64,000 bases of DNA from Polaribacter sp. (GTDB lineage Bacteria > Bacteroidota > Bacteroidia > Flavobacteriales > Flavobacteriaceae). This document shows, piece by piece, positions 8,581 to 15,474 of this stretch. Location: assembly GCA_029238315.1 (NCBI GenBank), contig JAQWGI010000037.1, positions 1 to 64,000 of the forward strand, read 5' to 3'. The position numbers and the translations under genes are program-made. A model generated the notes under the pieces. It worked only from the letters and a program-made list of their open reading frames with translations. It had not been told where the DNA came from and made no database searches. Within the stretch, counting starts at the first letter, position 1. Each line of letters begins with the position of its first letter.

Positions 8581-8997
8581 ATGAAAAAATTAACCCTACT
8601 GCTTATTGAAGATGATGAAATAGAGCGATTAAAATTTAAACGTGTTTGTGATAAAAACAATTTTAACCTTTCTGTTTTAGAAGCAAAAAACGGCGAACAA
8701 GCTCTTAATATTCTTCAAGAAGCTAATAATTTACCAGATGTAATACTGTTAGATTTAAACATGCCTAAAATGAATGGAATAGAGTTTTTAAACATACTTA
8801 AGTCTGATAGTAATATTAAATTTATACCCATAGTAATAGTATCTAGTTCTAATAATTTTAAAGATATTAAATGTTGCTATGAGATAGGGGTTGCAGGTTA
8901 TTTAATTAAACCACTTCATTATAAGGAGTATACAGATAGAATAGTGTCATTTCTAAACTATTGGAGTGTAAATGAATTGCCAACAAGTTTTATATGA
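8581..8997 (+). CDS. Single-domain response regulator (CheY/Rcp1-like receiver)
   Basis: The 138-residue product is a lone receiver domain. The acidic pocket is Glu10-Asp11-Asp12, the phospho-acceptor is Asp58 in VILLDLNMPKMNG, the Ser/Thr switch lies in IVIVSSS, and the conserved Lys110 is in GYLIKPLHYKEY. No output domain is present, so it probably works as an intermediate in a phosphorelay or by binding a partner. It is the first gene of a cluster with an H-NOX-like remnant, histidine kinase, Hpt and LytTR regulator. Its stop overlaps the next start by 4 bases (ATGA), showing tight translational coupling. Confidence 0.92.
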   Translation: MKKLTLLLIEDDEIERLKFKRVCDKNNFNLSVLEAKNGEQALNILQEANNLPDVILLDLNMPKMNGIEFLNILKSDSNIKFIPIVIVSSSNNFKDIKCCYEIGVAGYLIKPLHYKEYTDRIVSFLNYWSVNELPTSFI

Positions 8998-9299
8998 AAC
9001 GAATTGTCATCAGCGCATTTTTAGTTTTTAAAGAAGTAAATCTTGATTTAGCAGTAGTTCATGACATCGTCAAAAAACCTAATATTGTATCAAATAAGGC
9101 TTGTGTTTTAATTGGAGGTATGAAAATAAATACATACGCTATTGCGCTGAATTATAGTTATTTTAGATCTGTACTTTTTTTTGTGATAGTTTTGATAGAG
9201 AAAACATTTAGCAAGTTTATTTGTCACGAAAAAAATGAGCAGCAGAAACTTATATTAGATGGATTAATAGCGAAAATCATTGCCTCAGAACATGTCTAA
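8994..9299 (+). pseudogene. Truncated H-NOX (heme NO-binding)-like protein, probable remnant
   Basis: The 101-residue product begins MKRIVISAFLVFKEV and continues with VVHDIVKK and the ending of an amphipathic helix EKTFSKFICHEK. This order follows the N-terminal helical part of H-NOX/HNOB sensors (MKGI-x-F..., VxxxIxEK, the YxxxELxxxV helix, LxxFGxxLFxxF). True H-NOX proteins are about 180 residues and bind heme through a His near residue 102. This product ends at 101 and lacks that half, including the usual Y-x-S-x-R motif. The start overlaps the receiver stop by 4 bases and the stop overlaps the kinase ATG by 8. Position before a kinase is the usual place of H-NOX. The match was judged by eye and needs a profile search; it could also be an unrelated small protein. 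Confidence 0.5.
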
Positions 9300-10857
9300 G
9301 TTATCGGTAGAAATATTACAGAAAGCGCTAGAAAAAGAGAGATTTTCTAGAAAAGAGGCAGAAAGAATTCTTAAAGAAAGATCTATAGAGCTGCAAAAAA
9401 AAAATCAAGAACTTATTGCGTTAAACCAAAACTTATCATTTGTTATAGAAGAACAAACTACAGAGATTAACGATATTTTTAACAACATTGCCGATTCTTA
9501 TATCTTATTTGATTTATATGGTAATCTTTTAAAGATGAACAAGCATGCTTCAGTGCTATTTGGATACACTCAAGAGGATTCAATTAATGTATTTGATATT
9601 GTTTTTGAAGAAGATTATGAGCACGCCTTCAAGTCTTTTTCTAAATCTAATACTGAGAATTTATTAAATAGTTATAAAGGAAGAATTTATACGAAGTCAA
9701 GAGAAATTAAGTGGGTACAAATTAATGCTAGTTTTATTAACAATAAAGAAGGTTTTCCAGTTTTTGTTCATGGTGTTGTTAGAGATATTACAAAAGAACA
9801 AGAGATAGAAAAGAGATTTAGGTTTCAGAAATTACAACTAGATACCATTGTAGATAACTCATCATTAGGTATTGTACTTACACAAGGGTCTAATATTTTA
9901 AAAACTAATAAAGCTTTTCAGCAATTAATCGGTTATACGGAAGACGAGTTAAAAAAAATTTCAGTGGAAGAGATTTCAGAGAAAAGTTTAAACTCAGAAA
10001 CAAAGGATTTACTTGAAAAATTAAATTCAAAAGAAATAGAAGATTTTACTATAAAAAATCAGTTTCTGACTAAGAAAGGTAAATTTGTATCAACAAGAAC
10101 CAACATATCATCTGTTAAAAACGAACACAATGAAATTCTTTACAGGGTTGCTCTAGTAGAGAATATTGAGGAGGAGCTAAAAAAGGAAGCCCTGCTTGAA
10201 GCATTAAATAATTTAATGACCTCTATTTTAGGTAAAACAGACATGTATGAAATTGCTTCTGAAATTACAAGAAATACAATAGGTCTCTTAGGTTTTGAAG
10301 ATTGTGTGATTTATTTGATTGAAGGAAATGAGAAGGAACTCATACAAATTGCTGCTTTTGGAGATAAGTTGTGTGAAGAGGATGGAGTTAGAAACAAAAT
10401 TACGATACCTGTTGGTCATGGAATCGTAGGAGCTGTTGCTAAAACAGGTCTGCCAGAAATTATAAATGACACCAGTAAGGACAAGCGATATATTGTTGAT
10501 GATAAAGTTCGTTTTTCTGAAATAGCAGTTCCAATTATTGCTAACAATGAAATAATTGGCGTAATAGATTCAGAACATTCTCAAAAGTACTTTTTTAATA
10601 CAGATCACCTTAAGACATTACAAACCATAGCAGGTTTAGCAGCAACTCAATTAAAAAATGCTGTAATTCTAAGAGAAAAAGATAAAGCAGCAAAAGAGAA
10701 AGAAATTTTGCTTAAAAATTTAAAGAAAAGTAATAATGAATTGAAAGATTTTGCCCACATTGTTTCACACGATTTAAAATCGCCACTAAGAAGCATCAAC
10801 GCTTTGTTAAATTGGATGCAAGAAGATTATGGTCACTTAATAGACACTTCTGAATGA
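9292..10857 (+). pseudogene. Sensor histidine kinase, N-terminal part (coiled coil-PAS-PAS-GAF-HisKA), ends at in-frame TGA
   Basis: The start is ATG 9292 (MSKLSVEILQ); an in-frame TTG at 9280 is less likely. Residues 1-45 form a charged coiled coil of the type seen in kinases linked to H-NOX/FIST sensors (KERFSRKEAERILKERS). Two PAS domains follow (about 46-160 and 165-285), then a GAF domain (about 300-450) and the start of HisKA with FAHIVSHDLKSPLRS; the phospho-His codon is at 10768-10770. Reading stops at TGA 10855-10857, about 29 codons after that His. The same frame continues without shift into the second HisKA helix and the ATPase domain (to 11385). The intact protein would be about 697 residues. 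A nonsense mutation or a sequencing error is the likely cause. Confidence 0.85.
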
Positions 10858-11385
10858 AACCATATTGAACTGTTACTAAAGAAAGTTGATAAAATGGACG
10901 ATTTAATTCAGGGGATTTTACAATATGCTAGTGTAGATAAGATTGATAATACAGAAAAAAAGATCGACTTAAATGTTCTTGTAAGAGATGTTTTAGATAC
11001 TGTTTATCATCCTTCTAATATTACTATTTCTATTCAAGAGAATTTACCAATAATTAATGGAGATGATTTTAGGTTAAAACAGCTTTTTCAAAACCTGTTA
11101 AGTAATGCTATTAAATATTGTAATCAAATAAAAGGAGATGTTGCTCTAAATTATATTTCAAAAGACAACTTTTGGCAATTCGAAATTACTGATAATGGTA
11201 TGGGAATAGATGCTAAGTATTATAAAAAAATATTCCAAATTTTTCAGGTTTTAGAAGACTCAGAAAACTCTACAGGAGTCGGTTTGTCTATTGTGAAAAA
11301 AATAGTAGAATTTTATGGAGGAAAAATTTGGGTAACCTCTAAGTTAAAAAAAGGAACTACTTTTTATTTTACACTACCCAAATAA
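10858..11385 (+). pseudogene. Histidine kinase, C-terminal part (end of HisKA and HATPase domain) after in-frame stop
   Basis: The sequence after the TGA reads in the same frame as NHIELLLKKVDKMDDLIQGIL, the usual second helix of HisKA, and then the ATP-binding domain. It has the N box (LFQNLLSNAIKYC), G1 (EITDNGMGID), the F box (FQIFQVLE) and G2 (STGVGLSIVKKIVEFYGG), and ends TTFYFTLPK. ATG 10894 could start a separate 163-residue ATPase fragment. If so, the two halves might form a split kinase, but HisKA would be cut in the middle, so loss of function is more likely. The stop is 2 bases from the Hpt start. Confidence 0.85.
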
Positions 11386-11387
11386 AT

Positions 11388-11705
11388 ATGGAAAAACCAA
11401 ATTTAAAGTATTTAGAAGCATTGTCAGAAGGCGATTTAGATTTTCAGAATGAAGTGATTTCTATCTTAAAGAAAGAATTTCCAGTAGAGTTGAATCAATT
11501 TAAGACAGCTGTTTTTCATGAAAATTATACAAAGGCTGCGGCTTGTATTCATAAAATGAAACTTAAAATAAGTATGTTAGGGCTTCAAAAATCTTTTGTA
11601 CTAGCATCTGAATATGAAAAAGAGTTAAAAATAGGTAAAAACAGAAAACAGCAAGAATTTGAGATTATACTTGGTGAAATTTATGTATTTTTAGAAAAAA
11701 TTTAA
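11388..11705 (+). CDS. Hpt (histidine phosphotransfer) protein
   Basis: The 105-residue, all-helical product carries a free-standing Hpt domain. The phospho-acceptor is His55 in AAACIHKMKLKISMLGL, the usual HKxKxxxxxLG pattern of four-helix bundle phosphotransfer proteins. It should move phosphate between the kinase/receiver and the LytTR regulator of this cluster. The gene begins 2 bases after the kinase reading frame and is followed 8 bases later by the regulator. It appears intact even though the kinase is interrupted, so it may have been left without its donor or may take phosphate from another kinase. Confidence 0.87.
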   Translation: MEKPNLKYLEALSEGDLDFQNEVISILKKEFPVELNQFKTAVFHENYTKAAACIHKMKLKISMLGLQKSFVLASEYEKELKIGKNRKQQEFEIILGEIYVFLEKI

Positions 11706-11713
11706 AAAATTAT

Positions 11714-12424
11714 ATGAAAACTATAATTATTGATGATGATGCAACTGCTAGGTTGCTCATCAAAAAAATGTGCAATGCATATTCTGAAATTGAGATTGTA
11801 TCTGAGTTTTCTAATGCCGTTGATGCTATCAAGTTTTTAAATAAAAATGATATTGAGGTTATTTTTCTAGATATTCACATGCCTTTGTTATCTGGTTTTG
11901 ACTTTATCAAAACGTTAAAAAAAGCTACAAAAATAATTTTAACATCTTCAGATGAGAACTATGCTTTAGAAGCTTTTGAATATAGCAAAGTTGTAGATTA
12001 TTTAGTAAAGCCAATAAGCAAGAAGCGTTTTGAAAAATCTATACATAAACTTAAAAGTGTCATTATAAAAGATTCACTTGTTCGTGATGATTCTATTTTT
12101 AAAGAAAAACAAAGGAATGAACTCTATGTAAGTATTGAGAGAAGATTGGTTAGAGTTCCGTTTTCTGAAATTAATTTTGTAGAAGCTAAAGGAGATTATG
12201 TAAAATTAAAAACGGATGATGAAAGTTACATTATACATTCTACATTAAAAAAAATAGAAGCAAAATTGCCCTCTGATAATTTTTTAAAGATACATAGATC
12301 TTTTGTTATTAATTTATCAAAAATTATAGATATCAAAGACAACAGTGTGTTGTTGCAAAAAGAAATTATACCGATAAGTAAATCAAGACAGATTGAGTTA
12401 ATTACCCGATTGAATATTTTGTAA
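11714..12424 (+). CDS. LytTR-type response regulator
   Basis: The 236-residue regulator has an N-terminal receiver (Asp6-8 acidic cluster in IIDDDA, phospho-acceptor Asp53 in IFLDIHMP, conserved Lys in YLVKPISKKRF). A C-terminal LytTR DNA-binding domain follows (about 135-236) with FVEAKGDYVKLKT, the HSTLKKIEAKL segment, and LKIHRSFVINLSKI. It is the transcriptional output of the receiver/H-NOX-like/kinase/Hpt cluster and lies 8 bases after hpt. Targets are unknown. Both domains look intact. Confidence 0.93.
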   Translation: MKTIIIDDDATARLLIKKMCNAYSEIEIVSEFSNAVDAIKFLNKNDIEVIFLDIHMPLLSGFDFIKTLKKATKIILTSSDENYALEAFEYSKVVDYLVKPISKKRFEKSIHKLKSVIIKDSLVRDDSIFKEKQRNELYVSIERRLVRVPFSEINFVEAKGDYVKLKTDDESYIIHSTLKKIEAKLPSDNFLKIHRSFVINLSKIIDIKDNSVLLQKEIIPISKSRQIELITRLNIL

Positions 12425-12667
12425 ATATTGCTCTTTTACCGATTTGTTTTCTGTCATAATAATCAACATATGTAAAGTCAAGTATGTTAGTTTTTCTTGT
12501 GGATTTGTTTTTTTATTAAGTTTATTTTAAAATCTATTTCACTTATTTATTATTTCAACATTTTGTTGTTTTAGTCTTATAAATTAAGTGCTCTATGTAA
12601 ATCTGCAATTCAACGACACAAATCTTTGTTTTAACGTTTTTTGAATTAAAAAAAAGGATATGTTGAG

Positions 12668-12675
12668 TATATTTG
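12668..12675 (+). promoter_or_regulatory. Candidate -7 box (TATATTTG) of an orphan transcript
   Basis: It matches TAnnTTTG perfectly. A TTG lies 24 bases upstream (12641-12643) and a TTA at the preferred 19 bases. No coding region follows on this strand before a strong terminator at 12756-12795, so it may drive a small RNA. Confidence 0.5.
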
Positions 12676-12681
12676 AATCAA

Positions 12682-12795
12682 TAATAATAAGATTATTACA
12701 AAGTTCTTGAGTTCATTTATGTGTAGGGGCATAAATAACAAAAAAGATCCCCCAAAAAGAGCCTTTAACATTAGTTTTAGGCTCTTTCTTTTTTT
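12682..12795 (+). ncRNA. Candidate small non-coding RNA, about 114 nt
   Basis: A segment in the 440-base gap after the LytTR gene has a -7 promoter box at its start and a strong intrinsic terminator at its end, and no open frame. It can fold into three stems. TAATAAT pairs with ATTATTA (12682-12698, 3-base loop). ATTTATG pairs with CATAAAT (12715-12736), with loop TGTAGGGG. The last is the terminator stem. The GGGG of the loop (12726-12729) can pair with CCCCC at 12749-12753, giving a possible pseudoknot. It matches no RNA family I can name. The rest of the gap (12425-12640) shows nothing recognisable. Confidence 0.4.
12756..12795 (+). terminator. Rho-independent terminator (orphan, plus strand)
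   Basis: AAAGAGCCT pairs with AGGCTCTTT (14-base loop) and is followed by CTTTTTTT. The nearest upstream coding gene ends at 12424, so it more likely ends the candidate sRNA than the regulator operon, though both are possible. Confidence 0.8.
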
Positions 12796-12832
12796 ATACG
12801 CATCAAACTATATTTAAATATCTGGCATAAAA

Positions 12833-12858
12833 AAACCCAAAACAATTGCTTTGGGTTT
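12833..12858 (-). terminator. Terminator of the CAU tRNA
   Basis: AAACCCAAA pairs with TTTGGGTTT, with A-runs on the plus strand giving a T-run on the minus strand directly downstream of the tRNA. Confidence 0.75.
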
Positions 12859-12863
12859 ATTTG

Positions 12864-12937
12864 TAGCGAGAACGAGATTTGAACTCGTGACCTCCGGGTT
12901 ATGAATCCGACGCTCTAACCAACTGAGCTACCTCGCC
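12864..12937 (-). tRNA. tRNA with CAU anticodon (elongator Met, possibly Ile2)
   Basis: On the minus strand the acceptor GGCGAGG pairs with TCTCGCT (two G-U pairs). The D arm carries AGTTGGTTAG, the anticodon CAU is at 12901-12903 in loop TTCATAA, and the T arm is ACGAG-TTCAAAT-CTCGT. The anticodon stem TCGGA/CCCGG has a G-U pair and an A31-C39 mismatch next to the loop. Initiator hallmarks (three G-C pairs at the end of the anticodon stem, an unpaired 1-72) are absent. A CAU tRNA may be elongator Met or lysidine-modified Ile2; Met is preferred. Confidence 0.9.
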
Positions 12938-12952
12938 ATCTTTAATCGGCTG

Positions 12953-12982
12953 CAAATATAGCTTTTTTTTGTATTGTTCCAA
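12953..12982 (-). promoter_or_regulatory. Promoter of the CAU tRNA (TTG-N19-TATATTTG)
   Basis: On the minus strand TTG is followed after 19 bases by TATATTTG, 15 bases before the tRNA 5' end. This duplicates the layout before tRNA-Gly and HU. Confidence 0.75.
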
Positions 12983-13045
12983 GCGATGTTTTTAATTTTT
13001 TTAAAAAGGAATAAATACCTATATTGCTTTCATATAAAATGAAAA

Positions 13046-13426
13046 ATGAAAAAAACAAAATTTGAATTAGAATTCCCAATACACGCATCACCAAACATGC
13101 TTTATACCTATTTCGCAACTCCTTCTGGTTTAGAGGAATGGTTTGCTGATAAAGTAAACTCAAGAGGGAAGTTAGTGAGTTTTCTTTGGGATGGGGTAGA
13201 GGAAAAAGCTTCAATTTTATCTCATAAAAATGATGAAAGAATAAAATATAAATGGGAGGAAAGTGAAGGAGACGATTCGTATTTTGAATTTCGAATAGAA
13301 GTTGACCCTATTACTAAGGATGTTTCTTTGATGGTTACAGATTTTGCAGAAGACGATGAGGTAGAAGAAGCAAAAATGTTATGGGAAAATCAAATTGATG
13401 AATTAAAGCACACAATTGGAGCTTAA
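13046..13426 (+). CDS. START-like / SRPBCC-fold protein
   Basis: The 126-residue product resembles the small START-like proteins found in most Bacteroidota and related to the AHSA1/SRPBCC fold. The opening FELEFPIHASPNMLYTYFATPSGLEEWFAD is typical of this fold (a first strand, then the two helices and the W-F/A pair). SYFEFRIEVDPITKDVSLMVTDFAEDDEVEEAKMLWENQIDELKHTIG gives the later strands and the long C-terminal helix. The fold binds hydrophobic ligands in a cavity; the role here is unknown. It is intact and a single-gene unit with a terminator 16 bases after the stop. Confidence 0.8.
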   Translation: MKKTKFELEFPIHASPNMLYTYFATPSGLEEWFADKVNSRGKLVSFLWDGVEEKASILSHKNDERIKYKWEESEGDDSYFEFRIEVDPITKDVSLMVTDFAEDDEVEEAKMLWENQIDELKHTIGA

Positions 13427-13441
13427 TCAAAAATTATAGAT

Positions 13442-13476
13442 AAAAAGCCTTATATTTTTTTTATAAGGTTTTTTTT
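13442..13476 (+). terminator. Terminator of the START-like gene
   Basis: CCTTATA pairs with TATAAGG, flanked by an A-run on the left and a long T-run on the right. Confidence 0.85.
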
Positions 13477-13490
13477 ATGGAAATAAATTA

Positions 13491-13498
13491 TAATTTTG
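13491..13498 (+). promoter_or_regulatory. Candidate -7 box (TAATTTTG) for the class IV aminotransferase
   Basis: It is a perfect match to TAnnTTTG, 24 bases before the start codon and just after the preceding terminator. Confidence 0.5.
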
Positions 13499-13522
13499 CT
13501 TTTCAATTTTAAATGAGATATA

Positions 13523-14359
13523 ATGCTAAATTTAAATGGCGATTTAATAAATAAAAACGGTTTTTTTTTCTCTGCAAACAATAGAGCATTTAAGTATGGA
13601 GATGCCATTTTTGAAACCATAAGTGTTCTTAATTCAAAAGTAGTTTTTTGGGAAGATCATTATTTTAGATTAATGGCTTCTATGCGCATGTTACGTATGG
13701 AAATTCCGCTGCAGTTTACTCTTGAGTTTTTAGAGAATGAAATATTAAAAACAGTGCCATTAGAATTAAAAAATAAAAAAAATCGTGTACGTTTATCTAT
13801 CTACAGAAAAGACGGTGGTTTGTATACACCTGAATCGAATGAGGTTGATTTTTTAATTGAGGTTTCTGAGTATAATTATGAAACCAAAAAAACATATAAA
13901 ATCGATTTATTTAAAGATTTTTACAATTTCTCAGGGTTGCTTTCTACAGTTAAAACCACAAATAGAATGATAAATACATTGGCTAGTATTTACATGCAAG
14001 AAAATGACCTAGATAACTGTATATTATTAAATGAAAACAAAGGAATTGTTGAAGCTGCGAATGCTAATATTTTTGTTATCAAAGGAAATGAAATTAAAAC
14101 TCCAGCGTTACAAGAAGGTTGTATTAAAGGAATAGCTAGGAAAAAAGTAATTGAAATAATAGAGCGCAACGAAAATTATACAATTACAGAGACGTCTATT
14201 TCTCCGTTTGAAATGCAAAAAGCAGATGAAGTATTTTTAACCAATTCTTTAATCGGAATTCAGCCGGTTACGAATTATCGAAAAAAGCAATTTCAAACAG
14301 TCATAGGTGAAAAAATTTCTACTAATTTTAAATTACAACAAATCATTAATAAAGATTAA
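13523..14359 (+). CDS. Class IV (branched-chain-type) PLP aminotransferase / aminodeoxychorismate lyase-like
   Basis: The 278-residue fold-type IV enzyme has the standard elements: an N-terminal LNGDLI, RAFKYGDAIFETI (Arg21 to Ile33), HYFRLMASMRML, and STVKTTNRMINTLA with Lys144 as the PLP lysine. Later come ILLNENKGIVEAANANIFVIK, PALQEGCIKGIARKKVIE and DEVFLTNSLIGIQPV. The family includes IlvE, D-amino acid transaminases and aminodeoxychorismate lyase (PabC). The short length and the absence of the IlvE-type extra segment favour PabC-like or D-aminotransferase function, but this is a guess. The stop overlaps the convergent yqgE stop by 4 bases. Confidence 0.86.
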   Translation: MLNLNGDLINKNGFFFSANNRAFKYGDAIFETISVLNSKVVFWEDHYFRLMASMRMLRMEIPLQFTLEFLENEILKTVPLELKNKKNRVRLSIYRKDGGLYTPESNEVDFLIEVSEYNYETKKTYKIDLFKDFYNFSGLLSTVKTTNRMINTLASIYMQENDLDNCILLNENKGIVEAANANIFVIKGNEIKTPALQEGCIKGIARKKVIEIIERNENYTITETSISPFEMQKADEVFLTNSLIGIQPVTNYRKKQFQTVIGEKISTNFKLQQIINKD

Positions 14360-14913
14360 TTTAGCTGAATATCTTCAGGAGCATTAGCCCATATTTTATA
14401 ACTACCACCTTTTTCTAATAGTTTATCTTTCCAGATTGTTGCATTGTCTGTTGCAAAAATATTTGAATAATTATTTTCTGACACAAACCAAGAATCCGTT
14501 TCTAGCTCTTCTTCTAATTGGTTGTTCTCCCATCCAGAATACCCTAAGAAAAATCGTATATCACTAGTTTTTAATTTTTGGTTATTTAACAATTCTTTTA
14601 ATGAGTTGAAATTTCCTCCCCAAAATATTCCTTTAGCAACTTCGATACTTTCAGGAATTAGTTGCGGGGCTTTATGGACAAAATACAAGTTATCTTGTTC
14701 TACAGGGCCACCTTGATATACAACAAATGAGCAATTAATTTCAGGAATTAAATCTTTTACTGAATAACTGAGCGGTTTGTTGATGATAAAACCTATAGAG
14801 TTTTTACTTGTGTGTTCAGTTAATAGTATTATAGATCTATTAAATGCATTGTCATTTAAAATTGAAGGTTCTGCGATTAGTAATCTTCCTTTAGTAGGTA
14901 GGAGTTTGCTCAT
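14356..14913 (-). CDS. YqgE/AlgH family protein
   Basis: The 185-residue product has the UPF0301 (YqgE/AlgH) pattern. KGRLLIAEPSILNDNAFNRSIILLTEH near the start is the signature, followed by SIGFIINKPL, FVVYQGGPVEQDNLYFVH and FFLGYSGWENNQLEEEL. The fold is known structurally but its biochemical role is unclear; in some bacteria it has been linked to alginate regulation. It appears intact and of normal length. It lies upstream of the convergent aminotransferase and downstream of HU, with the HU terminator between. Confidence 0.92.
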   Translation of the reverse strand: MSKLLPTKGRLLIAEPSILNDNAFNRSIILLTEHTSKNSIGFIINKPLSYSVKDLIPEINCSFVVYQGGPVEQDNLYFVHKAPQLIPESIEVAKGIFWGGNFNSLKELLNNQKLKTSDIRFFLGYSGWENNQLEEELETDSWFVSENNYSNIFATDNATIWKDKLLEKGGSYKIWANAPEDIQLN

Positions 14914-14963
14914 AAGATTCTTTTAGGCTATTGCCTTAAATATAGGTAACTTTTTGACAATAA

Positions 14964-14992
14964 AAAAACTCTCCTAACTTAGGAGAGTTTTT
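14964..14992 (-). terminator. Terminator of the HU gene
   Basis: AAAAACTCTCCTA pairs with TAGGAGAGTTTTT (3-base loop), giving a T-run on the minus strand after the HU gene stop at 15014. Confidence 0.9.
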
Positions 14993-15013
14993 AAATACAA
15001 AATTTATGTATTT

Positions 15014-15286
15014 TTAGTTTACTGAACCACTTAATCCAGCACCTGCTTTAAACTTTACTACGTTTTTAGCAGCAATTTGGATAGTTTTTCCAGTTTGAGG
15101 GTTTCTCCCTGTTCTAGCAGCTCTGTTTGAAACTGTCCAAGTTCCCCATCCTACTAAAGAAACTCTACCACCACCTTTTAATGTTTTTGTAATGTTAGAT
15201 GTAACTGAATCTAATGCAGCCTTTGCTGCAGCTTTAGAAATTCCTGCGTCAGCAGCCATTGCATCGATTAAATCTGATTTGTTCAT
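15014..15286 (-). CDS. HU-family nucleoid DNA-binding protein
   Basis: The 90-residue product is a canonical [30 protein letters not shown] forms the helical dimer part, [12 protein letters not shown] the start of the sheet, and [14 protein letters not shown] the DNA-binding arm with its conserved Pro. The end [13 protein letters not shown] is normal. It binds and bends DNA without sequence preference in the nucleoid. It is a monocistronic gene with a very good promoter (15340-15369) and a strong terminator. Confidence 0.97.
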   Translation of the reverse strand: MNKSDLIDAMAADAGISKAAAKAALDSVTSNITKTLKGGGRVSLVGWGTWTVSNRAARTGRNPQTGKTIQIAAKNVVKFKAGAGLSGSVN

Positions 15287-15339
15287 GATTTGTAAATTTT
15301 AAAATTAATTGATCTAATATTTCGCTTAACTAAGCTCAA

Positions 15340-15369
15340 CAAATATAATAGGAATAAGGGTTTATGCAA
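15340..15369 (-). promoter_or_regulatory. Promoter of HU (TTG-N19-TATATTTG)
   Basis: On the minus strand TTG and TATATTTG are separated by exactly 19 bases. The predicted transcript would have a leader of about 47 bases before the HU start. The gap from 15370 to 15474 holds nothing else I can identify. Confidence 0.75.
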
Positions 15370-15474
15370 GAAATGGCCTCAAAAAAACGCATTTTTGTTA
15401 ATAAAAGATTAGAAATTGTTAATAACCAAGATTCAAAAGGCGTTCAAATCACTTAAACCATATCAATAAAGGGC

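Noticed and set aside
10855..10857. TGA as a selenocysteine or reassigned codon
   Set aside because: I saw no convincing SECIS-like hairpin directly after it and TGA ends other genes in this window (for example 6069-6071). Selenocysteine in a HisKA helix has no functional sense.
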